NCBI RefSeq assembly: GCF_002115725.1
Contig: NZ_JFKD01000010.1
Span: 1-64,000, forward strand
Direction: 5' to 3'
Length of the DNA: 64,000 bases
Source of the DNA: Marivita cryptomonadis
GTDB taxonomy: Bacteria; Pseudomonadota; Alphaproteobacteria; Rhodobacterales; Rhodobacteraceae
A program made the translations under genes and the position numbers. Each line of letters opens with the position of its first letter. The stretch's first letter is position 1. Under the pieces are notes generated by a model. It worked only from the letters and a program-made list of their open reading frames with translations. It did not search any database and had not been told where the DNA came from. Shown piece by piece: positions 9,574 through 17,939 of the stretch.

Positions 9574-12500
9574 ATGACCACATTCGATTGCATCATCATT
9601 GGTGACGAAAGCCTGACGCAACATTGCGCCGAGACACTTGTCTCTCAAGGCCACACATTGTCGGTCATTGTCACCGACAACCCTGATGTCTCGAAATGGG
9701 CAAACAGCCGGGGTGTCAGATGTGAAAGCCATGGGTCGGATTTGGCACACCGTCTGGCCGACGATCCTGTCGATTGGGTGCTCAGCATCGCCAATCTCAA
9801 GATCCTGTCCCGTGATCTGTTGTCTTTGGGCCGACACGGTGCGGTGAACTTCCATGATGGTCCTCTGCCAAAACGCGCTGGGCTCAACGCGCCGGTTTGG
9901 GCGCTCATGGAAGGCGACAAGACGCATGGGATCACATGGCATCTGATAGATGACGGGGTCGATACCGGGGATATTCTGGTGCAACGCAGCATCGACATCT
10001 CGCCGCACGACACCGCGCTGACTCTGAACACCAAGTGCTACGAAGCTGGACTGACCAGCTTTTCCGATCTGCTTCATGAGCTGACACACGGTTTGCCGAA
10101 CCGCCGCGCGCAAGACATGAGCCAGCGGAGCTATCACGCTCTGACTGACCGGCCCGAAGCCAATGGAGTGCTGCGTTACGACCAATCTGTCGATCGCGCG
10201 CTTCGTACTATCCGCGCGTTGGATCATGGGACATATTGGAACCCACTATGCACGCCGAAGCTGTGGATCGGGGACGCTGTTCTGAGCATTGGCGCCGCCG
10301 CGAAAACCGACAGCAGTGCGCTGCCCGGCACAGTGATCACCGTTGATCAGACCTCGGTGACCATCGCCTTTGAAGGCGGTGCGCTGAAACTATCTGCTCT
10401 GAAATTCTTTGATGGATCGTCCTGTGATCCGCGAACACGCGTGGCTGTGGGCGATGTGCTGCCGACGATGCCCAAGCAAGACAGCGACACAATCGCGGAA
10501 ACGATGCGCTCCGTTGCCAAAGCCGAAGGTCGTTGGCGTCGCACTTTGCGTGGGCTTGCGCCTCTTGCAGTGCCATTCGCGGTGTCCGCTGAGAAGGGCA
10601 TGACGTCCACGGTAATCGAAGGTAAACCCGACAACTTGCGCATCGCGCTTGGCTGTGTTGTCAAACGTCTCCCACCGGGCACCGGAACCTGCATTGCGCT
10701 GTCCAATACGCACCTTGTCCAGCAGGCGGAAAGTGGAATGGTGCGACCGTGGGTTCCTTTGATGACCGCTGATCTTGCCGGGCCTCTTCCTTTTGTCGAA
10801 ACCGGTATTGCTGCTGATCTTTCCCTGCGCGACCCGACTTTGACGTGGATGGAAACACCGGCACTGGGGATGTCCCAAGAGGCCGGTCCGATCCCAGGTA
10901 CAGCGATCACCTTCGAACAGTCCGGTGAGACCACCACCGCGCATATCGACAGGGCGCGGATCAACCCGGAATTTGCCAAAACCCTGATCCAGCGTGTCGC
11001 GTGGGTTGCGCATCAACTGGCAGAAGGAATCGCCCCGGAAGACGTGGATATCCTTTCGCCCGCCGAACGTGATGACGTACTCGGTAACTTAAATGACACG
11101 GCTGTCGCTATGCCGGGTCCAAACACCATGCACGCAGCGTTTGAAGCGCAAGTCGCCCGCACTCCGGATGCGATCGCGCTGGTGTTCGAAAACACGGAAG
11201 TCAGCTTTGCCACGTTGAACGAACATGCCAACAGGGTGGCGCATGTTTTGCGCGGGCTTGGGGTCCAGCCCGAGACAATGGTTGGGCTGCACTGCCGTCG
11301 TGGTCCTGACCTTGTTGCAGGTGCTCTAGGTATCCTCAAGGCAGGTGGGGCCTATCTGCCTCTCGATCCCGAATATCCGCAGGACAGATTGATCCATTAT
11401 CTGACGGACAGTGGGGCGCAGGTTGTGATCACTGAACATTCGATTGCATCCGATTTACCCGATACCAACGCTGAACGCGTCGTCATTGACCGTGATCCGC
11501 GACTGGCCTCTGCACGCACGCAGAACCCAGATCCTGTCGCGAGCGCTGAAAACCTTGCCTATGTGATCTATACATCTGGCTCCACCGGGGTGCCGAAAGG
11601 GGTCATGGTGGAACATCGCAATGTGATGAACTTCTACGCAGGGATGGATGCAATTGTACCGGCGGCTGATAACGCGGCATGGCTGGCCGTGACCAGCCTC
11701 AGCTTCGATATCTCGGTATTGGAACTCTTCTACACGATGGCGCGGGGCATCAAGGTTGTGCTCCCAAGCGCCAGCCAAAGGGGTGTGATATCTGGTGGTG
11801 CTGCTCGCAATAGCAGTGATGGAATGGACTTCTCGATCTACTATTGGGGCAATGACGATGGTGTTGGGCGGGACAAGTATCGGCTGCTTCTGGAAGGTGC
11901 GAAATTTGCTGATGAGAACGGGTTTTGTGCCGTTTGGACCCCTGAACGTCATTTCCATGCATTTGGCGGGCCATATCCGAACCCTTCGGTCACAGGCGCT
12001 GCCGTTGCAGGTGTGACCAAACAGATCGGTGTGCGCGCCGGAAGCTGCGTTGCGCCGCTGCATCACCCCGCTCGCATTGCCGAGGAATGGGCTGTCATTG
12101 ATAACCTGACGAATGGCCGAGCGGGACTGGCCATCGCGAGCGGGTGGCAACCGGACGATTTCGTTCTGAGACCTGAGAATACGCCGCCCGACAACAAACC
12201 GGCGATGTTCGAAGCCATTGATCAGGTGCGCAAGCTGTGGCGCGGTGAACCGGTCGCATTTCCCCGCAAGGACGGGCAGATGCACGAAGTGATCACACAG
12301 CCGCGCCCGGTTTCAAAAGAATTGCCCATCTGGGTCACGACAGCCGGAAATCCCGAAACGTGGCGTGAGGCTGGTGCAAACGGCGCAAATGTCCTGACGC
12401 ACCTTCTGGGGCAATCTATTGAGGAAGTCGCCGACAAGATCACCCTTTACCGCCAAGCACTGCGTGAAGCCGGGCATAATCCGGATTCGTTTACTGTCAC

Positions 12501-14154
12501 ATTGATGCTGCACACCTGTCTGGCCGAAACACGGGATCAAGCCCGCGAAATCGCGCGCGAGCCGATGAAAGACTATCTGCGCTCGGCGGCGGGTCTGATC
12601 AAGCAATATGCTTGGGCCTTCCCCGCCTTCAAAAAACCGGAAGGCGTCAAAAACGCGTTTGAACTGAACCTTGGAGATCTAAGCGAGGATGATCTCGAGG
12701 GCATTCTCGATTTCGCATTCGAGCGCTACTTCAACGAGTCCGGTTTGTTCGGGACAATCGACGATGCACTGGCCCGCGTACAGCAATTGCAGGCCATCGG
12801 TGTGTCCGAGATCGCCTGCCTTATCGATTATGGCATTGCCACGGATCAGGTGCTTACCGGGCTTAGACCGCTAGCCGAGGTCGTGCGCGAATGCGCCCCG
12901 TCTATTGACCACGAAGACAACGATTTCTCGATCGCCGCCATGCTGTCGCGTCATCACGTGACACATATGCAATGCACGCCTTCGATGGCGCGGATGATCG
13001 CAATGGATGATGACGCGCGGGCAAATTTACGGGATCTCAAACATCTCTTCCTAGGAGGAGAGGCTTTGCCCGGCGCTCTTGTGGCCGACTTGAAAAAGGC
13101 GACGGGTGCGACGATCACCAATATGTATGGCCCCACAGAAACGACGATCTGGTCGTCGTGCGAACGCGTGACCTCCGAAGAGGCAACCGTCAACATTGGG
13201 AGCCCGATTGCCAACACTCAACTGTACGTTTTGGATGACGCGCAGCACCCGGTCGGGTTCGGGGAAGAAGGCGAGCTGTGGATCGGTGGTGATGGTGTGA
13301 CCCGGGGCTACTGGCAGCGCGAGGAGATGACAGCCGACAGGTTCCGCGACAATCCCTTCAGTCTTGGGCGCATGTATCGCACAGGCGATTTGGTTCAACG
13401 GAGGCCCGATGGTCGTCTGAACTTCCTTGGTCGCGCGGACACTCAGGTCAAGCTTCGCGGCTTCCGCATCGAACTGGGCGAAATCGAAAGTGCGCTTCAG
13501 GAAATTCCCGGCATCACGAATGCCGTCGTTCTGGCGCGGGAAGATACACCCGGTGATGTTCGTCTGGTGGCCTATGTGACAACGAAGACCGTAGCCGATC
13601 AAAAGGACATTCGCGCGCGCCTTTTCGCGCGCCTGCCCGATTATATGGTGCCGGCGCATGTCATGACGCTGAACGCCTTTCCTCTGACGCCGAACCAAAA
13701 GATTGACCGCAAGGCACTGCCTGCACCAAGCATCACCATTGTGCGCCCCAAGCCCAAGGTTCAAAAACCCGAACCTTCGACACGTCCGGTCGATGACGCC
13801 TTGCTGGGGCGTATTTCGGCAATATGGACCGAAGTGCTTGGTGTGCAGGCAATTCAGCCTGACGACAATTTCTTTGACCTTGGGGGCCATTCGCTCCTCG
13901 CGGTTCAAACCCATCGCGCTGTGCGGGAGCGGCTGAAGGTTGACCGGCTTTCGATCACAGACATTTTTCAGTTCCCGACTTTGTCGGCGCTCGCTGAAAG
14001 GGTGGCCAAGTTGGGAGCTGCGACATCGGCCACTCCACATTCCTCTCAGGCCCCTGCATACGAGCGACAGCCCGCACAGCAACCGGATCGAGCAAAAATT
14101 CGCGCCGATGCCATGGCACTCCGTCGCGCCATGCGGGCAAGACGGTCGGCCTGA
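9574..14154 (+). CDS. NRPS initiation-type protein: formyltransferase, remnant condensation domain, adenylation domain with inserted luciferase-like monooxygenase, PCP
   Basis: 1526 residues, 3 bases after the glycosyltransferase. Residues 1-210 resemble methionyl-tRNA/sugar formyltransferases, with Asn92, His94 (NFHDGPLPKRAG) and Asp130 (DTGD), the usual catalytic triad using N10-formyl-tetrahydrofolate. About 340-500 resembles only the C-terminal half of a condensation domain and has no HHxxxDG motif. The adenylation domain has A3 (YTSGSTGVPKG, about 665) and A4 (SFDIS, about 711), and then about 330 residues of an FMN-dependent luciferase-like monooxygenase (MDFSIYYWG, about 751, to about 1090). 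It resumes with A5 (MYGPTETT, about 1184), A8 (YRTGDL) and A10 (NQKIDRKALP). The PCP Ser1440 sits in GGHSL. The layout matches the MupA/Atu3671-type monooxygenase family found in NRPSs. There is no working condensation domain or thioesterase, so it probably starts a chain that the PKS extends. Confidence 0.92.
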   Translation: MTTFDCIIIGDESLTQHCAETLVSQGHTLSVIVTDNPDVSKWANSRGVRCESHGSDLAHRLADDPVDWVLSIANLKILSRDLLSLGRHGAVNFHDGPLPKRAGLNAPVWALMEGDKTHGITWHLIDDGVDTGDILVQRSIDISPHDTALTLNTKCYEAGLTSFSDLLHELTHGLPNRRAQDMSQRSYHALTDRPEANGVLRYDQSVDRALRTIRALDHGTYWNPLCTPKLWIGDAVLSIGAAAKTDSSALPGTVITVDQTSVTIAFEGGALKLSALKFFDGSSCDPRTRVAVGDVLPTMPKQDSDTIAETMRSVAKAEGRWRRTLRGLAPLAVPFAVSAEKGMTSTVIEGKPDNLRIALGCVVKRLPPGTGTCIALSNTHLVQQAESGMVRPWVPLMTADLAGPLPFVETGIAADLSLRDPTLTWMETPALGMSQEAGPIPGTAITFEQSGETTTAHIDRARINPEFAKTLIQRVAWVAHQLAEGIAPEDVDILSPAERDDVLGNLNDTAVAMPGPNTMHAAFEAQVARTPDAIALVFENTEVSFATLNEHANRVAHVLRGLGVQPETMVGLHCRRGPDLVAGALGILKAGGAYLPLDPEYPQDRLIHYLTDSGAQVVITEHSIASDLPDTNAERVVIDRDPRLASARTQNPDPVASAENLAYVIYTSGSTGVPKGVMVEHRNVMNFYAGMDAIVPAADNAAWLAVTSLSFDISVLELFYTMARGIKVVLPSASQRGVISGGAARNSSDGMDFSIYYWGNDDGVGRDKYRLLLEGAKFADENGFCAVWTPERHFHAFGGPYPNPSVTGAAVAGVTKQIGVRAGSCVAPLHHPARIAEEWAVIDNLTNGRAGLAIASGWQPDDFVLRPENTPPDNKPAMFEAIDQVRKLWRGEPVAFPRKDGQMHEVITQPRPVSKELPIWVTTAGNPETWREAGANGANVLTHLLGQSIEEVADKITLYRQALREAGHNPDSFTVTLMLHTCLAETRDQAREIAREPMKDYLRSAAGLIKQYAWAFPAFKKPEGVKNAFELNLGDLSEDDLEGILDFAFERYFNESGLFGTIDDALARVQQLQAIGVSEIACLIDYGIATDQVLTGLRPLAEVVRECAPSIDHEDNDFSIAAMLSRHHVTHMQCTPSMARMIAMDDDARANLRDLKHLFLGGEALPGALVADLKKATGATITNMYGPTETTIWSSCERVTSEEATVNIGSPIANTQLYVLDDAQHPVGFGEEGELWIGGDGVTRGYWQREEMTADRFRDNPFSLGRMYRTGDLVQRRPDGRLNFLGRADTQVKLRGFRIELGEIESALQEIPGITNAVVLAREDTPGDVRLVAYVTTKTVADQKDIRARLFARLPDYMVPAHVMTLNAFPLTPNQKIDRKALPAPSITIVRPKPKVQKPEPSTRPVDDALLGRISAIWTEVLGVQAIQPDDNFFDLGGHSLLAVQTHRAVRERLKVDRLSITDIFQFPTLSALAERVAKLGAATSATPHSSQAPAYERQPAQQPDRAKIRADAMALRRAMRARRSA

Positions 14155-14157
14155 CTG

Positions 14158-15108
14158 ATGCTAGGGAAAATGCTTCTTCTTGGTGGACTTGCAGCAATTG
14201 CTTGCGGCATCGCCGCATGGGCTTACATGTCCGGACCGAAATCACTGTCGCCCGAAGAACTGGCGGCGCGATATGAAACACCTTTGCCGCCGCCTGATGG
14301 GCCCTTGACCGTGTTTCACCTTGGGCATTCGCTGGTGGGACGCGATATGCCGGCAATGCTGGCTCAATTGGCGACACATGATCACGCGTCCCAGCTGGGA
14401 TGGGGAACGCCGCTCAAGGCGCATTGGGAACCCGATGAGCCGATCCAGGGCTTTGAAGTCGAGAACGCGCATGATCATCATCGTGGGGCGCAAGAGGCAT
14501 TGGCCAGCGGAGAGTTTGACGCCTTCGTCCTAACGGAAATGGTCGAGATCGAGGCCGCAATCGATTATTTCGACGCCGCGAGCTATTTCACAAAATGGGC
14601 CGCAGCGGCCAGAGGTGGAAACCCGGATATCCGGGTGTTTCTTTACGAAACTTGGCATGAGCTTGACGATCCGCAGGGGTGGTTGACGCGGCTTGATACC
14701 GACCCGGACCGTTATTGGGAGGGCGTGCTGCTGGCTCATGCGATGGCAAGTGACCCGGATAAGGCACCGATCCATGTGATCCCGGCGGGCCGGGTGCTGG
14801 CTGAATTCGTAAGACGAATTGAAGCCACCGACGGTGTTGATGGCGTCACATCCCGTGAAGACCTGTTTTCCCGACAGGAGGATGGGTCTGTAGATCCGAT
14901 CCACATCAATGACCTCGGAGCATATCTGGTTGCGCTCACGCATTATGCGGTGCTCTATCACCGCTCACCTGTTGGATTGCCTGCGCAACTGATGCGCGCC
15001 GATGGCAGTCTTGCCGATGCACCTGGCCCGGATTTGGCAGCTTTGATGCAGCGCACAGTTTGGGACGTTGTGTCCGTATTGCCGGTGACCGGCATCCCGC
15101 AAAGCTGA
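14158..15108 (+). CDS. Membrane-anchored SGNH/GDSL-like hydrolase or acyltransferase
   Basis: 316 residues, starting 3 bases after the NRPS stop. Residues 4-27 form an uncleaved signal anchor (LLLGGLAAIACGIAAWAY), so the enzyme part should face the periplasm. VFHLGHSLVG looks like block I of SGNH hydrolases (Ser as nucleophile) and DPIHINDLGAY like the late Asp-x-x-His block. The middle has many Trp, Asp and His residues. SGNH enzymes remove or add acetyl or acyl groups on sugars and other esters. As the last gene of the PKS/NRPS operon it may tailor or export-process the product, or modify the nearby polysaccharide. Fold assignment is by motif only. Confidence 0.65.
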   Translation: MLGKMLLLGGLAAIACGIAAWAYMSGPKSLSPEELAARYETPLPPPDGPLTVFHLGHSLVGRDMPAMLAQLATHDHASQLGWGTPLKAHWEPDEPIQGFEVENAHDHHRGAQEALASGEFDAFVLTEMVEIEAAIDYFDAASYFTKWAAAARGGNPDIRVFLYETWHELDDPQGWLTRLDTDPDRYWEGVLLAHAMASDPDKAPIHVIPAGRVLAEFVRRIEATDGVDGVTSREDLFSRQEDGSVDPIHINDLGAYLVALTHYAVLYHRSPVGLPAQLMRADGSLADAPGPDLAALMQRTVWDVVSVLPVTGIPQS

Positions 15109-15146
15109 ATATCAACAGCGAATATCGCAGGTAGCATCGCCCCACT

Positions 15147-15180
15147 TGGAAACGCGTTGTTTCCATATCTTTCGTTTTTT
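15147..15180 (+). terminator. Probable rho-independent terminator of the PKS/NRPS operon
   Basis: TGGAAAC (15147-15153) and GTTTCCA (15159-15165) form a 7-bp stem with a five-base loop, followed by a T-rich tail ending in six T residues. It lies 39 bases after the SGNH gene. The stem is short and the T-run is a few bases away, so termination may be partial. Confidence 0.5.
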
Positions 15181-15290
15181 GCTGTCGTAATTCCGCCTTG
15201 TTTTGACTAAATTGTGTCTTGTCCAAGGCGCGTGGTCACGATCTGACCGGAATTGGGCAAGGCGGGGGCCTTGGTACTGGAGTTGGACGC

Positions 15291-16625
15291 GTGCTGTATT
15301 TTCAGTCGTTCGAAGAAGTATTCTCCGCGATAAAGCGGCGATTTTGGCTTATCATGGTTATCACCTTCGTTGGGTGTGTGATCTCGCTTGTCGTGGCTTT
15401 GACCAAGGTGCCGGTCTACAACGCCATTGCCGTGGTTCAGATTGAAGATGCGCAAGTGGCGGGAACCAACACGAGCGTTGGGGCGATGGTGGACAACCGC
15501 GCTAGTCTTGATGCACGCCGCACCGTGCGCCTGATTGAGCAACGCGTGATGTCACGCGGCTCTCTTGTCGAGATCATGGACAAGTATGACCTCTTCAACG
15601 ACATCCCTGGGATGACACCTGCAATGCGGCTTGATGCGATACGGCGCTCCGTCACTGTGCAGCCCATCGGTGGCGGTGAATCTTGGCAGCCTGCCCAATC
15701 GGTATCCGGGATGGTTATCACGGCCAATCTGAGCGATCCGCAAAAGGCTGCGGATGTCGCCAACGAAGTACTCGCGCGCGTAATGGACGAAGCACGCAGC
15801 CGCAGTGTGGACCGTGCGCAGGTCGAGCTTGAGTTCTTCAAAGGAGAAGAGGCCCGCATCCGCGAGGAAATCGCGGCGTCCGAAAGTGTAATTGCAGAGT
15901 TCAAATCCGCGAATGCCGAAGCACTTCCGGGAAACGTCACTATTTTGCAAGGCGAACTCACCACTCTGAACGCGTCACTTCTCAGCCTTCGTCAAGAGAT
16001 CCTCGGCATCGAATCCAACCGCGCCCGCACGCTGCCCGAAGCGTTGCAGCGTGAATTTGGCCTTCTCCAGGACCAGATCAACCTGCTCGAAACCCGCACA
16101 TCCGAGATCACGGCACTTCTCGCCCGTGCTCCAACCATCGAACGCGAACTGGCGTCCCTGCAGCGCGAACTGACGCAGTTGAATGAACAGTTTACCGTGA
16201 TTTCCCGCCGCAAGGCGGATGCCGAGATGAGCCAAATCCTGGAAGAACAGCGGCAACTCGCACGGTTCGAGGTTTTGGAACCGGCGCTAGTGCCGACTTT
16301 CCCGGTGTCGCGCAGCAAGCGGTCAATCGCGATTATGGGCGGTATTGTGAGTGCCGTGTTCGCATTCGGTGTCGCGTTCCTTCTTGAATTGCTTAACCCG
16401 CCGATCCGCAATGCCAATCAGATGGAGCGCGTTCTTGGTCTGCGCCCGGTGATCTCGGTGCCCGTTCTGGACACCGGCTCTGCACAGCCGTCGCAAAAGA
16501 AACGCAAGGGCTGGAAGGTGGCGCTTGGGATGTTAATTGCATTGCTCGTAGGTGTGGTCGGACTTTTGGCCAAACCGTTGTCGAGCTTGCTCGGTTTCAC
16601 TCTGTCACCTCGTAACGCGCAGTAA
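15291..16625 (+). CDS. Wzz/GumC-type polysaccharide chain-length and export protein
   Basis: About 444 residues. A membrane span near the N-terminus (FWLIMVITFVGCVISLVVAL), a long periplasmic region rich in coiled coil (about 180-350), and a second span (IAIMGGIVSAVFAFGVAFLL) define a polysaccharide co-polymerase. A third hydrophobic segment follows near the C-terminus (WKVALGMLIALLVGVVGLLA), which is not usual for plain Wzz proteins. GTG 15291 is chosen because GGAG lies about 8 bases upstream and the conserved part begins at once; a TTG at 15219 would add 24 Gly-rich residues. It should set exopolysaccharide chain length together with the tyrosine kinase gene that ends 3 bases away on the other strand. 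Confidence 0.85.
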   Translation: MLYFQSFEEVFSAIKRRFWLIMVITFVGCVISLVVALTKVPVYNAIAVVQIEDAQVAGTNTSVGAMVDNRASLDARRTVRLIEQRVMSRGSLVEIMDKYDLFNDIPGMTPAMRLDAIRRSVTVQPIGGGESWQPAQSVSGMVITANLSDPQKAADVANEVLARVMDEARSRSVDRAQVELEFFKGEEARIREEIAASESVIAEFKSANAEALPGNVTILQGELTTLNASLLSLRQEILGIESNRARTLPEALQREFGLLQDQINLLETRTSEITALLARAPTIERELASLQRELTQLNEQFTVISRRKADAEMSQILEEQRQLARFEVLEPALVPTFPVSRSKRSIAIMGGIVSAVFAFGVAFLLELLNPPIRNANQMERVLGLRPVISVPVLDTGSAQPSQKKRKGWKVALGMLIALLVGVVGLLAKPLSSLLGFTLSPRNAQ

Positions 16626-16628
16626 AGG

Positions 16629-17804
16629 TCAATAGGGGTAGTCGCCGGTTTCCACGTGCTCGGCTTTGTTGAGTACGACACCCAGCAGCGGAACCTTGTC
16701 ACCAAGCCGACGCTCGGTTTCCTTGATTTCTTTAGCCCGCGTCATGCCACCTGCGGCTACGATCAACAAAGCGTCGATATGCGGAAGCATTGCGATCACG
16801 TCATCATTCAAAAGGGCAGGGGGCAAATCGAACAGCATAACGCTGGGTTGAAACTTGGCCTCGATGTCATCCAAAACGGCCTGCGTCTTGGGATCCTGCA
16901 AGAGCTCTGCAGCATAAGGCTCGACGATGCCGTTAAAGCCGATTGCGACATGCGAGCCTGCTGAGATCGTATTCGGTGCAAACCCTTGTAGATGGACCTC
17001 TGGCGCGATCTGTCCGCGCAGCATGTCGCCGACGGCACCTGTATCTGTGACCCCAAAGATCTTGTGCAGGCTCGGGCTGCGCATATCGAGGTCCAGAAGC
17101 ACGGTTCGGCAGTTTTCCTGCCGTGACAAACTGATCGCGAGGTTTGCGGCCGTAAAGGTCTTGCCGCAATCCTTGGTCGGAGAGGTGATGGCAACACGTG
17201 TCCAGCCATTTTCGGACAACGCCTGAAGCATCCGAGTGCGCAGGATATCAAACCGTGTGTGCGAAGGATCCTGACGCAAAGCCGTGATGACGTTCCGGTC
17301 TGCGAGCCGTTGCGGATCAAGTGGAAACCGGTCGATGGCGTTCCACGCCGCTTCTCGGTCGAAAACCTCTGTCTTGCCGGGGGCGGCGTCGGGTTGGCTG
17401 GTCAGGACAAGAGGGGACGTCAGTTTAGCAGTCTGCTCGACGTCCCCCTTGCGCTGTGTTTCCAGCTCGGCTTCGCGCTTCGCCACCAGCTCCGCCTCGA
17501 GCCGTGCTTCCCGTTCTGCTGCGCGCTGCGCTTTCAGCTCTGCATCGCGCGCTGCTTTTTCCTTCCGGGCTTGTTCTTCGGCCTCTTCGGCTGCACGGAC
17601 CCGTTCGGCGTCGCGTGCTGCTTCTTTTTTCCGTAGCGCTTCCAGTTCGGCCCTTTGCCGCAACAGCGCCTCTTTCTCGGCAATCAGCGCGTCGATTTCG
17701 TCAAGCGTCGGAGTATCGTTTCTCTCAGGCGTGCGTTTCGGCTGGACATCAGCCGACGCTTCCTCACGCCGTTTGCGGCGTTGGAATTTCGGCTGTTCAG
17801 TCAT
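16629..17804 (-). CDS. CpsD/CapB-type bacterial tyrosine kinase with long N-terminal coiled coil
   Basis: 391 residues. The ATPase part has Walker A SPTKDCGKTF (Lys215), Walker A' LLDLDMRSP (235-243) and Walker B MLFDLPP (323-329), the set that defines BY-kinases controlling polysaccharide polymerisation. Residues 35-125 are a highly charged Glu/Arg/Ala-rich coiled coil not found in the minimal CpsD type. The C-terminal tyrosine cluster, usually four to seven residues, is reduced to DYPY (Tyr389 and Tyr391). The partner is the Wzz-type protein encoded convergently; the stops are 3 bases apart and no terminator is visible between them. It has its own upstream gap with a TTGACA-containing motif. 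Confidence 0.85.
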   Translation of the reverse strand: MTEQPKFQRRKRREEASADVQPKRTPERNDTPTLDEIDALIAEKEALLRQRAELEALRKKEAARDAERVRAAEEAEEQARKEKAARDAELKAQRAAEREARLEAELVAKREAELETQRKGDVEQTAKLTSPLVLTSQPDAAPGKTEVFDREAAWNAIDRFPLDPQRLADRNVITALRQDPSHTRFDILRTRMLQALSENGWTRVAITSPTKDCGKTFTAANLAISLSRQENCRTVLLDLDMRSPSLHKIFGVTDTGAVGDMLRGQIAPEVHLQGFAPNTISAGSHVAIGFNGIVEPYAAELLQDPKTQAVLDDIEAKFQPSVMLFDLPPALLNDDVIAMLPHIDALLIVAAGGMTRAKEIKETERRLGDKVPLLGVVLNKAEHVETGDYPY

Positions 17805-17885
17805 GTTTCAGCCTCGTGGCGCGGCATCATTGCTTTCCAATTCTTACGTTCGCCTAGTCCGGCACGTCTTCGTTTTGTGACATTG

Positions 17886-17896
17886 CATTCTGTCAA
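17886..17896 (-). promoter_or_regulatory. TTGACAGAATG motif upstream of the tyrosine kinase gene
   Basis: On the minus strand TTGACAGAATG ends about 82 bases before the kinase start and lies within the wider inverted pair TGACA-N8-TGTCA. The same 11-mer lies about 83 bases before the WecG-type gene (24501-24511). It includes a perfect -35 hexamer, but I see no good -10 at 16-18 bases, so it may be an operator instead. Confidence 0.4.
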
Positions 17897-17939
17897 GAAT
17901 ACGTCCGATTTGAGGGGATTGTTTATCAAATGATGGCGA

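Noticed and set aside
13051-14082. Antisense frame of 343 codons in the NRPS gene
   Set aside because: It lies opposite the A5-A10 and PCP motifs of the NRPS and shows no protein-like pattern of its own.
15107-15126. Direct repeat GAATATC separated by six bases after the SGNH gene
   Set aside because: Seven bases repeated twice, overlapping the stop codon region, with no conserved setting; it is probably chance.
17284-17880. Plus-strand Ser/Ala/Arg-rich frame opposite the tyrosine kinase
   Set aside because: It is the mirror of the repetitive Glu/Arg/Ala coiled-coil codons; the composition is an artefact of that repeat.
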